Shown here piece after piece: positions 55,440-64,000 of a stretch of DNA of 64,000 bases. The stretch lies in contig LRSR01001242.1 in assembly GCA_001579985.1 (NCBI GenBank), positions 1 through 64,000 of the forward strand, written 5' to 3'. This DNA comes from Hypsibius dujardini. Its lineage: Eukaryota; Tardigrada; Eutardigrada; Parachela; Hypsibiidae. How positions within the stretch are numbered: the stretch's first letter is position 1; each line of letters opens with the position of its first letter. Both the position numbers and the translations under genes were made by a program. The notes beneath the pieces were generated by a model. It ran no database searches. It worked only from the letters and a program-made list of their open reading frames with translations, and had not been told where the DNA came from.

Positions 55440-56240
55440 ACATTACATTTGTCTGGAGATTGTGGGAATATAGAAGCCATAGTTCAGGTACAGCACGGCA
55501 GAGTCCGTCAGTAGAACAGGCACACGGCAAATAGAAGGCTCATAAAGTGTTTATCTAAACACAAGCATTGAAGTAGTCAGTTGCATCTGTGAAAATCGCA
55601 TGTGAAAAATTCAATACTGCAAGCTTTTATTAAGCCGTGGCTATGCATCCGGTGCAGCAAGGGTATTCTTAACACAATCATTCAAGTCTTCCAAATTCTG
55701 AAGTGATATCTATCCTAAATGACACTGTAAGGCTGTTGCACCACCTAGGCGCTGCTACCGATTCTTCGAGCGCGCTCGATCGTGGTCGTACTCTAGCGGT
55801 GAGTACTTCGTATTCGATCACGTACAGCAATAGCCGACGGATCTTACATTTCACTGCTAACAATTCTGATTGCGTTCATTACCGATCTCGCACCACGGGT
55901 TTCACGCAGGATGAAATTTTCCCAACCTCAACAGAAGCCGTATGTACCATCTTTCACGCACGTCGTAGCATGCTTTCACCATTAGTTAAGCTGCGACACC
56001 AGGTCGGCAAAATAACCGCTGTCAATAACATCGTGGTAAAAAATATCTGAACGGACTCGATATCAGCTTTTTCGGCAACATTGGCACAAGACGAATCTCG
56101 CACAAGCCACTTAATCCGCATCAATAGCCCTCACCCAGTCAACCGCGAAGCAATCGCTTCAAATTTTGTTGATTGCTGCTCAGACATTTCTCTCCTGAAA
56201 TAGATTCCGAAACTCAAAGAAAAGCCCAAATATTTTATTG
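55440..56240. other. No gene recognised; possibly rDNA spacer
   Basis: No conserved rRNA block is seen. Its position between the Helitron and a minisatellite that also follows 28S suggests rDNA spacer or ETS sequence, but this is inference. Confidence 0.35.
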
Positions 56241-56244
56241 GGTT

Positions 56245-56520
56245 TATATTGGGTTTTTAAAGCAAAATGAATAAAAGGGTATTATTTGAAATATAAACAC
56301 TAATAAGCAAATAAAGGATATTATTTGAAATATGAACAGTAATAAACGAATAAAGGATATTATTTGAAATATGAACAGTAATAAGCGAATAAAGGATGAT
56401 ATTTGAAATATGAACAGTAATAAGTGAATACAATAATTGGAAAGAATAATATTTCAATGATTAACAGTATCAAGTAAAAACGATAAGCGGAAACATAATT
56501 TATTTAATGATGATCAGTAA
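56245..56520. repeat. ~38 bp minisatellite, right block
   Basis: 'tattatttgaaatatgaaca' and 'gtaataagcgaataaagga' repeat five to six times. It has the same unit and orientation as 45720-45935. The lead-in 'attgggtttttaaagcaaaa' also matches 'attggatttttagcaaaatg' there. Confidence 0.85.
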
Positions 56521-56569
56521 GAAGTAAACACCATGAACGGGAAAAACAATCCATCCATCAATGAATTAT

Positions 56570-56645
56570 ACAGCCATAACACACGATCGATCATTCGATC
56601 CGTCGATCGATCAATCCGTCAATCATTTGATAAATCGATTCGTCA
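56570..56645. repeat. cgatcgat/caatc-rich simple repeat
   Basis: Short cgatcgatca and cgtcaatc words repeat over about 75 bp. Confidence 0.6.
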
Positions 56646-56756
56646 ATTTAGTTTTATAACCCAATGTTCAATAACAATGATTTCTTAAAGTTGATTGAGG
56701 GGGCTTCGCCCCCTCAACCCCCGCTGCCGGCGCTTCAAGCCATAAAGCTGCGGCTC

Positions 56757-57400
56757 AGTCGGTTCAGTAAAACTTCCCACTTATTGCGCAATACTGACTG
56801 CTCGGGTTTCGGTTAGGTACTAAATTTATTTTTCCCAACTGAATTCGCAATCTCGTTTAGTTATTTGCTGAGCTTCGTTGTAGTTCAGCTGGTTCATCTG
56901 AAATTTAATCGATTCAGTGAGATGTTTCAATTATTGCGCAATCAATGACCGGTGGGATGGTTCTTGGATGCTGAACATACATTTTTTTACGGATATCGGA
57001 TTTCAAGGTAGTAAACGGCTTAGTTACGTTGGAGTTCAGCTGAATCAGTGAACATTCAGTCGGTTCAGCAAAAAATGTCATTATTGTGCATACCTTGACC
57101 GCGGGGATCTTAGCTGGACATTTAACTGGTGTTTGACCAATAAAATTGGGATCTGAATTGGTTATTTGTTTAGATAGGGCGGAGTTCATTTGATTCAGAA
57201 AACGCTCAGTCGATTCAGTGAGATGTTTCAGTTATTGCGCAATCATTGAACGTTTGGGTCTTTGCTGGTCACTTTTCCCAATTTTTGTTACGGATATGAA
57301 ATGCTGAGTTGTTGATCTGCCTAAAAATGTCAGAGTTCAGCCGGTTCAGTGGACATTCAGTGGGTTCACTAAAGTGTGTTAATTATTGCGCAATACATGA
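56757..57400. repeat. ~150 bp tandem repeat, five diverged copies
   Basis: 'gttcagtaaaa', then 'ttattgcgcaat', then 'tgaccg' recur at 56761, 56911, 57061, 57212 and 57363, spaced 150-151 bp. Divergence between units is high. A GC hairpin (ttgaggggg with its complement, at about 56695-56716) lies just before it. Confidence 0.8.
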
Positions 57401-57536
57401 CCGCTCGGGTCTAAACTGGACATTGCAAACCATTTTCTCTTCGAATAACGAAATCCGGTCTGCCGATTTACTCATTTGTTCAGAAGTCGGGTTAGTATTA
57501 TTTTCCTAAATATCGAATGGGATGGGATGGGATTGA

Positions 57537-58222
57537 ATGGGATCGCATTTCTTGACACCACTCTGTACGGATGACCGGCACAGGAAATGCGGAGCGAGTG
57601 CCGACATCTGTAGTGAACTTGGACGAACCATTACAACATTCATGAAGAATTATAGGCGGGCCAGGGAACATAAAGAGATGGCGGAGGAAATTGTTAAACG
57701 CCTGGATACAGAATACCCGCAGTGTCAGTGGGCGGTATTTGTTTCAGAGATGGAAAAAGATATTCGAAATCTGGATATCGAATGGAGATGCGACAAACAA
57801 AACCAAAACAAATTATGGTTACAGATCAGTACAGATTCAACCCGGAAGCCCAGTAGAAACGGCCTTGCTAAGGAAGATGCGATTAAACTTCAAGGATATC
57901 AGTTCGGATTGTGTTCCTGCTTTCGTGCAAAAAAAGGTCTTGCGCTTTTAGTGTTTTAGACGGAAAAATTAAGCCTCGGGACCGGCATTTGGAAAACAGA
58001 TTCGCTATGTCACCCAAATTTGTACCCTAAGGAAGAGCAAGTTGAAGAGAATCGATCAATGGTTTCGGACGAATTTGATTTTCCTACCAATACAAGCGTC
58101 TTATTCGTTATCGGCATATCATCACTAGCTCAAGAATTCAGTGTCAGTTCTTCGGTCGGTATACAAGTTCCTGTGAAATATTCGCGGAGCTCCACAGAGC
58201 TCGTTTGTCTGCTTAATTCCTA
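57537..58222 (+). pseudogene. Fragment of the tail-anchored protein family, one nonsense codon
   Basis: It matches residues ~262-465 of the 7886-9673 protein: CGASADICSELG versus CGAPDAASCFELG, QCQWAVFVSEMEKD versus QFEWAVVLTDLPKD, GYQFGLCSCFR versus GFEFGYLTCCR, and later SVLFVIGISSLAQEFSVSSS versus HVALLFRNQDIVFAIEEAYG. The frame is continuous except for a TAG exactly where the paralogue has Trp (AWVFW). The N-terminal half and the membrane tail are missing. The 150 bp tandem repeat abuts its start, so it is probably a truncated pseudogene. Confidence 0.65.
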
Positions 58223-58589
58223 GCTACATCTGGTCAGGCTAAAATCATTCGTACTTCAAATCAACATATTGGCGCCAAAATTTGCTCCTTTTTAGCAATT
58301 TCCACAATGTTCGAATGTTTGAGTAACGGATTGACCATCGGGCAAATCAGTCAAGAGCGACCACCAAAATACTATTTTGAGACTTATCTGCCACATTCGT
58401 AGACCCAAGTCAAGTTTAGCGCTCAGTCCTAACTTTTTACTTCTTTGCTGATCCACTTTTTCAAAAGTCACTACATCACTGACAGGTCATAGCTGTTAAC
58501 CTGTTCTGCGAAGAACAGCGCGGTAACTCATTTCATTACACAATCTCCTCACTTGGGACGATTTTCAGGGGAACGCAACAAAACTCCGC

Positions 58590-59000
58590 TCTATTTGAGC
58601 TGGTACAATATGAATGATTATTTATAACACTTATTTCTCAAGAAATTTTTTTCGGCAAAATTTCAAAGTCCAAAAAGCACTTGAAGATTCCATTTTCATT
58701 GATTGTGACCGCAAAAACGTCGATTTTTGGAAAAGATTTAATTTCATCATATTTGACATTATTTTTGGCCAAAGTCAATTCAAAATCGTTTGGTACCATT
58801 GCAGTATCTTTTGGATGTCAAGGGGCGGAGCTATGGGGTAGTTATAATCCAGACCGGAAACTTCCGAGGGACATTCCAGATACAATCTATGGCTCCGCCC
58901 GCTGACATCAAAATGAGCTTCTGCTCTTGCCAATCAATTTGAAGTAAATTTAAACAAGAAGGATGTCAAAAATTTTGAAATCAATTTTTTGCCAAGAATA
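58590..59000. repeat. Dispersed repeat, second copy of the 11.7 kb family
   Basis: It shares 'gattccattttcattgatt', 'gtcgatttttgg', 'ttggatgtcaaggggcggag' and 'ctatggggtagtt' with 11735-12190. Within it, 'ggcggagctatgg' and 'atggctccgccc' form an inverted pair. Confidence 0.55.
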
Positions 59001-59144
59001 GTTTTTGAGGCCACACCAAAAATTTGTTTTTAAAATTACCAATAGTGCATTGACTAAGAAAATTATAGTTCAGGCATTCTGCGTTCCCCCTTTGAAAATC
59101 GTCGCAAGTCAAGCCACATCTCGGCCATTATCATTTTAACGCCA

Positions 59145-59330
59145 GCAACACACGACATTTGGTATCCCTACAAATGGTACTACACAAATGGTATCGGATG
59201 ACATTTCGTACTGACATAACGTATGGCGACATAAAAAAATTAGTGACATTTGGTTTTAATGGACATGTACGTCGACACATGTTACGCCGACAAATTGCGC
59301 GGGCCGACAAACAGTCTTCCATCTGACAAG
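59145..59330 (-). repeat. Degenerate ~20 bp repeat, left arm
   Basis: 'gacatttggtatccc', 'gacatttcgtactgacataa' and 'gacatttggttttaatggac' recur with changes. Read on the minus strand these match the block at 59985-60175. Confidence 0.55.
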
Positions 59331-59462
59331 TTCTCACATTTTTACTTTTCAAACGTACATGGACGAAGAGTCTCACTGGGATGTGGATGCAGAATCTTAC
59401 GGGGAATTCGGAATCTTTGATGCGTTCAAAAGTATTAAACTGACTGAATCGTTGGCTAGTAG

Positions 59463-59792
59463 TGTTGGGTGGTACCCAACAGTTACGCAACACTTACTAA
59501 TAGTATAGTGCATCTACCTAGTTAACTCATTCCTATCTACCCTCACATTCCATAATGTACTTACTCAGCTGTAATTACGTTTATAATTCCGCCGTGTCGG
59601 CAGGAACTATTACATTAGCTCAGGAACTATTCTTTATTCCTGACTATATAAGCGTATGTTCTACAGTAGCCTAGGGGAGTTCCTTCCTTTCTCCTCCTAA
59701 CAGTAAATTCTTTCCTCAATTCTTCTCCTATTATTCAGTCTAATAGCTTGCATGTTCAGGTTCTTCCGTCCTAGTAGGGACGGAGGCCTAAC
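59463..59792 (+). mobile_element. Solo LTR, 330 bp
   Basis: It begins TGTTGGG and ends CCTAACA, with GTAG duplicated on both sides (59459-59462 and 59793-59796) and a TATATAA word at 59645-59651. There is no internal region. It resembles the solo LTR at 32528-32837 and is likely Ty3/gypsy- or BEL-type. Confidence 0.75.
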
Positions 59793-59984
59793 AGTAGCTT
59801 ATCGGCAGACAATGCTTTTCTCGTATTCTTCCCGCATGAGGTCCCTGGCCTCGCTTCGCTCAGCCGCTGGAACGAAGATAAATGGAGTATTGGAAGTGAT
59901 CGTATTGAGACCATGCGTTCAGTGTTTAGATGGTCCTGTGCACCGTTTCCGGCGAGCGGAAAACTGTATTAATACATTATGTTG

Positions 59985-60175
59985 GCAAAAGTAGTAATTA
60001 ACGGTAAACCAAGTGTCGCCAAGAACGAAATGTACCTCTATGCATGTTATCGGGGTACGATCTGTTGCCAAACCATTTGTCGACTCATAAAAATGTCGGC
60101 CTGTACCATATGTCCGATTACCAAAAGTCGGCATACCAAATGTCCGCGTACGATAAGTCGCGGCACGATCAAAAC
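59985..60175 (+). repeat. Degenerate ~20 bp repeat, right arm
   Basis: 'aaatgtcggcctgtaccata', 'tgtccgattaccaaaagtcg' and 'gcataccaaatgtccgcgta' recur. A further patch lies at 61316-61430 ('gtcggaataccatatgcc', 'aagatgtcggtatacgag'). Confidence 0.55.
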
Positions 60176-60179
60176 AACC

Positions 60180-61005
60180 ACAAGCAGAACTTTAAGTTTC
60201 AACTGTTTCTTCATTACCAGGCTTCCGGCAGATTTATTAATAACCATGATATTTTTCATGTGTAAACCAGTCGAGTTTTGAGAGAAAAAATGACAAGAAA
60301 TATCAAACACACACGGAAAAGGCGAAATTTTGTTTAAAACAAGCGTCCAAGGCGAACCGTATAGTTAATCGTGAGCAGGCATGACTCGTACTGTTCATAC
60401 ATCAACGATCAACGTTCCACTTCCAGAAAAGAGGAAAATCCCTCTCTCTCGAGTATTCGTGGAACAATACATGCGATATGTGCACCTGTTTTAAGACAAT
60501 GGATCTCTGGTGGGTAAACAAAAGTATAACGCATTGCAGCCTGGGCTCGTTTTGACTACAAGGGAGGAAATTGAATTATGGGTATGTATATGCCTTTCTC
60601 CCCAAAAAATCAATTTGATTTTTGTGAGCCACTGTGAGTGGCTGTGGTCCCAGCGAATGTGTTGCAACCTCTCCCTTCCCCCCTAACATACCGTCAAAAT
60701 TATTATAACCAGTTCCTTTACGTTTCGACCTAACCAAAAATTATTGGACAGATCGGAAAATTAGTTTGTTGAAACACAAATACGGTAAGCTAAGAATGCT
60801 GTAAACCAGACGTAGGTTAGAAGTTTCTCCGAATTAATAATTGTGCGGGTACATTTGGGATAAGATTGAGCGCTCCACTATCGCTACAGATAAACGGACG
60901 AGGGAAAACTGAATTTGGGCAATTTTCAGAGATGGGTTTCAAAACTGGTTCCGCACCGTTACGGTCTAAATTACACAAACCAAATTAGTGCAGGTTCTTA
61001 TCGTC
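60180..61005. other. No gene recognised
   Basis: No coding-like frame or repeat structure of note. Confidence 0.4.
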
Positions 61006-61010
61006 CAAGC

Positions 61011-61060
<50 letters not shown>
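61011..61060. repeat. (CAGA)n microsatellite
   Basis: An uninterrupted gacagacagaca tract of about 50 bp. Confidence 0.95.
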
Positions 61061-61062
<2 letters not shown>

Positions 61063-61430
61063 CAATGACCGTGACCGAGACACTGGCAGACACATTTGGC
61101 TGAATAATGTTGACTTCGTAAGGTTTTCTGGACTCCTGGCAAGACTTTGACTCGATATATATTCGAAAAGTAAAAATGTCTGAGGTATGCTGCCAGAATA
61201 GCGAATTTGGATGGGCTTGCTTGATCGTGAATATAGTGAACAATATTTCTGTTTGGTGTAAGCATTGATACGAATTTTCAGTGATACTGTACTATTTGTT
61301 AACCAGGGCCAATTGTCGGAATACCATATGCCTGGGTGGGAAGTGTAGCCCGGTACAAATTCAGAAGTGCAAGATGTCGGTATACGAGTTTTCTGGATAT
61401 GAAATGTCGGGGCGCCGAACAGCGGCCTAG

Positions 61431-62467
61431 GTCAATTAATCGGAAATATCGCTATTTTTCTGGCGAGCCTACCAATTTTCGGGCTGACGGTCTACCATTC
61501 ACAGCCCCTGTAAACATCGGGCGACCCACTGTTAGCCTTTCGAAAAAATTGTTCACAACTGAGGACCACATTCAATATCTGTACAGGTCAATGAATTTTT
61601 GGTCAGACATTAAATTTACCTGGTTGACCTTCAATCTAGCCGGTATCGTACTGACGTGTCAGTTCACATTTTGACCGCTTGCGTTTCCGATTGTCCGTCA
61701 TCTTTCTGGACTGAGCTGTGGTTCTTTGTTTGCTGCCTTGAAACAATGACCGTTCTGTAACAAAGAAAACCGGCATCGTCTTCATGCAAACATAGCCGGC
61801 CTTTCAGAAAAACAATCAACAAAATCCCGGTTCACCGACATGAAAGCTTTATTGAATGATTTTATATTGAATATCGGCTCTCGGACTCCATGAAACGTCA
61901 CTTTGAGGTCTGGATGTGACCAGATTGGATGTGAAATGGTCTCAAAACCCTGATGAAAAAAAGTGCAGTCAGGTGTTTAAATTTTCTCAATTTTTCATCT
62001 CAAATGCATTCACGGAGTGTTGAGTTCTCATTACGCAAGAAGAGTTGACAGCGACTGCAACAGATTGCAAGAAAAGTGTTCTTTGTTATTCCTGCATTCA
62101 AAATGGCTGCCTGACTCTTTCTGATTCCCACCTTGATTTTTCTCCATTGTTATTTTTCACCAAATGGTAAAATTTCTCAGAATTATAAGGTCAATTTGAA
62201 TTCTTGGACAAAGTCTGAGGTTAAAAACGATATACTTCTTACGCTAGAAAACAAATCGTTTTGAAAATCTGAAAAAATGGGTTATCCAACTTCAAATTTA
62301 TTTTATTTTGAGTTTTGGAAAAGATTAACAAGATATTGCTCTTTCGCATATCATATTGATCTGAAATTTCGATTAAGCAGTTTGAATGGATTGCTGCATG
62401 TTTGTTGACGACGTAGAACGAGAAAAAAACGATCTCAACTTGGTTTGATTAAGCTTCTGCAGCTGTC
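61431..62467. other. No gene recognised
   Basis: Intergenic. No splice-bounded open segment or element ends. Confidence 0.4.
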
Positions 62468-62512
62468 ATAAATAGCCACTAGGTTTTTGTATAAGCCTTG
62501 TGCCAACGCTCG
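62468..62512 (-). repeat. Head module M6, edge fixed by duplication unit U3
   Basis: Read on the minus strand it is 'gagacctggcgagcgttgg', then 'cacaaggcttatac', then 'cctagtggctat', closest to M1. U3 sequence homologous to U1 and U2 starts at 62513 (aggttact), which fixes the module's end at gtctc. No minisatellite follows this copy. Confidence 0.6.
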
Positions 62513-63129
62513 CCAGGTCTCAGGTTACTTCTCGCAGTTAAACGTTTGCAGTGTAAAAAGCGATATGGAGAACTGGAGGTCATTTGCACAGTTTATCACA
62601 AGCGGAGCGCACTTGCTACAAAGTCATAGTAAACAGAGGACGAAGTTGTCCTGGCTGAAGATATCCATATCACATGCAACTGCAAACAACCGTCCAATCT
62701 TCGCCGATTCAATTGTACTCTATCCAATTCCGACCGAGCTTGTGTGGTAAGCACTCTTATCATCGAGTGCAGGCGCCGTACGAAAAGATATGTTGGATAT
62801 TAACAATGTTACAGAGATGCGAGTTAGTAAATTATAACACGGAATAAAAGCACAAAGCAACAATGTCAGCACAGAAACCACAAAGCCAAGAGAGAGAGAG
62901 AGAGTAATCCAGAAACACGCAACCGGTCTTTCGAAAGCAAATGTCTGAAACAATGATCAGCCATAAGTACGATCGAACAAATATTTCGGAATTCCGCCCT
63001 TAAATTACCAACAAAAAGAGAGCAACGATCTACTGTGTGTATCCAGACAAAATTTTTTTAACCAAAAAGTCACACTGAAGCTAATTTGTTAAAAGCGCGA
63101 GAGAGCGAATCAGACGACGGTGTCTCCAG

Positions 63130-64000
63130 TTCTCGCCCTTTTCGAACGAGTTAATGGTCCCCATAAAACCGGCCACGCCACATGACGTTCTCCTTGTAAG
63201 CGCGTTCACGCACACACGACTCCTTGAGGTTATTGAGATAAAGCTCCTCGACGCTGGTCTAGATGGTCAGCATCTCCTTGTTGGTGAGTTTGGTGCGCAT
63301 GTCGTCTTTCAGGTAAAAACGTACGTCGAGGTTACGGGTCAGGTACTGGTGGGGATATTTGAGGGTCTTCTGGGGTTGTAGACCGGTTCGGTCTATGTGA
63401 GGGATTTGAGAAGGCTCAGGCCGAGAAAGAGGAGGAGGGGTGAGAGCTGGAGAAAGAGGGTGGAACCGCTTGAATGCCGAGCTTAAAAGAGAAGGGAGAC
63501 AAACTTAGACACACGAAACATTGAGGTGAAAGATAGACAGACAGACAGACACACAAACGGACAGACAGATATACAGACAGACAGAGAAACAGACAAAAAA
63601 CAAACAGACAGACAAACAGACAGACAGATATACAGACAGAGAGGCAGATATACGGACAGACAAACAGACATATAAACAAACAGTAGACAATCACCCAGCC
63701 AAACTCACACACAGATAAGGAGGATCAATGAACAAACATACAGTCAAGGAGAGAACGAACAAATTTGACGCAGCTTACAGACAAGTTCATACAGCCGAGT
63801 CAACTAACTTGCATCACGATCACCACGACGTGCGTGAACGCCATGTCGGTGGCCGTCGTCCTCTTGTTCGGCGAATCGATTAAATCCCTGCATGAAGAAC
63901 ACGTTGAAAAAGTCGTCGGCCGAGGCGTCGTCTTCGAAGAACATAAAGTTTTCGCTGTGGTAGTATCTTCTCCTGCCTTGTTGGCGGACGAAATGCGAGT
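63130..64000 (-). pseudogene. DNAJB12/14-like pseudogene (U3, continues beyond the window)
   Basis: The J-domain second-half exon (64000 to 63809, donor GCAA|GTTAGT) reads VRQQGRRRYYHSENFMFFED and DDFFNVFF, matching the exon at 40920-41216. After an intron with an expanded (CAGA)n tract, the membrane/DUF1977 exon starts at 63481 and keeps KLTNKEMLTI, then VEELYLNNLKESCVRERAY and KENVMWRGRFYGD. A TAG replaces Glu in TIETS, and a frame change lies before the KLTNK block, so it is broken. Confidence 0.7.
63530..63682. repeat. (CAGA)n-type microsatellite in the U3 DNAJB12-like copy
   Basis: gacagacagaca mixed with aaacagac and gatatacagac units. It is positionally equivalent to the microsatellites at 40886 and 44983. 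Confidence 0.9.

Larger units (their letters stand above)
62513..64000 (-). repeat. Segmental duplication unit U3 (partial, cut by window end)
   Basis: It starts at 'aggttacttctcgcag' (compare 25250 and 44110) and runs through the shared non-coding stretch into DNAJB12-like exons on the minus strand. The kinase part is not on the left, where module M6 and unrelated sequence lie. Confidence 0.7.

Noticed and set aside
59500-60000. Full LTR retroelement around the LTR at 59.5 kb
   Set aside because: There is no second LTR, and the target duplication lies directly on both sides of a single LTR, so it is solo.
1-64000. tRNA genes
   Set aside because: GGTTCGA-like words (for example near 987, 1760 and 1857) belong to the TIR transposon. 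No cloverleaf with matching A and B boxes was found by eye.

Overview
This is a stretch of a metazoan nuclear genome, most likely a small invertebrate. Genes are sparse and have introns, and they include animal-type DNAJB12/14-like and MAP3K/GCN2-like kinase genes. The DNA is about 40% GC, full of (CAGA)n microsatellites, minisatellites, MITEs and larger DNA transposons, and it carries a 28S rRNA pseudogene. I cannot name the species; arthropod, tardigrade or another ecdysozoan would all fit.

Layout. 0-2.7 kb: two copies of a ~950 bp TIR transposon in opposite orientations. 2.9-9.7 kb: a divergent pair. On the minus strand lies a spliced pseudokinase gene; on the plus strand lies a 595-aa tail-anchored protein of a family I do not recognise. 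They share a 452 bp promoter interval. 9.7-20.6 kb: few genes (two weak candidate exon sets) and several TIR/foldback elements. 20.6-27.5 kb: segmental-duplication unit U1, holding a three-domain tandem-kinase pseudogene and a broken DNAJB12-like gene, invaded by a piggyBac-like element that itself holds another element. 27.5-41 kb: minisatellites, MITEs, one solo LTR, and a spliced KDZ-type transposase gene. 41.3-45.4 kb: unit U2, with an open tandem pseudokinase-kinase gene flanked by DNAJB12-like remnants. 45.7-57.4 kb: a Helitron encoding two OTU domains, two Myb-like segments, Rep and a PIF1 helicase. It sits between a 28S rRNA 3'-end pseudogene and two blocks of the same ~38 bp minisatellite, followed by a ~150 bp tandem repeat. 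57.5-58.2 kb: a pseudogene fragment of the 7.9 kb tail-anchored protein family. 58.5-62.5 kb: repeats and a second solo LTR. 62.5-64 kb: unit U3, a third DNAJB12-like copy cut by the window end.

How it fits together. Two lineage-specific families recur: tandem kinases whose first domain has lost its catalytic motifs, and the tail-anchored protein family. DNAJB12-like genes alternate with the tandem kinases in direct, same-strand duplication units. Because the units are paralogous, they give empty sites that date and delimit later insertions: the piggyBac element, a 75 bp hairpin and a minisatellite head module. The best candidate for something undescribed is a short conserved 'head' module found six times. 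In five cases it leads directly into one of two unrelated minisatellites.
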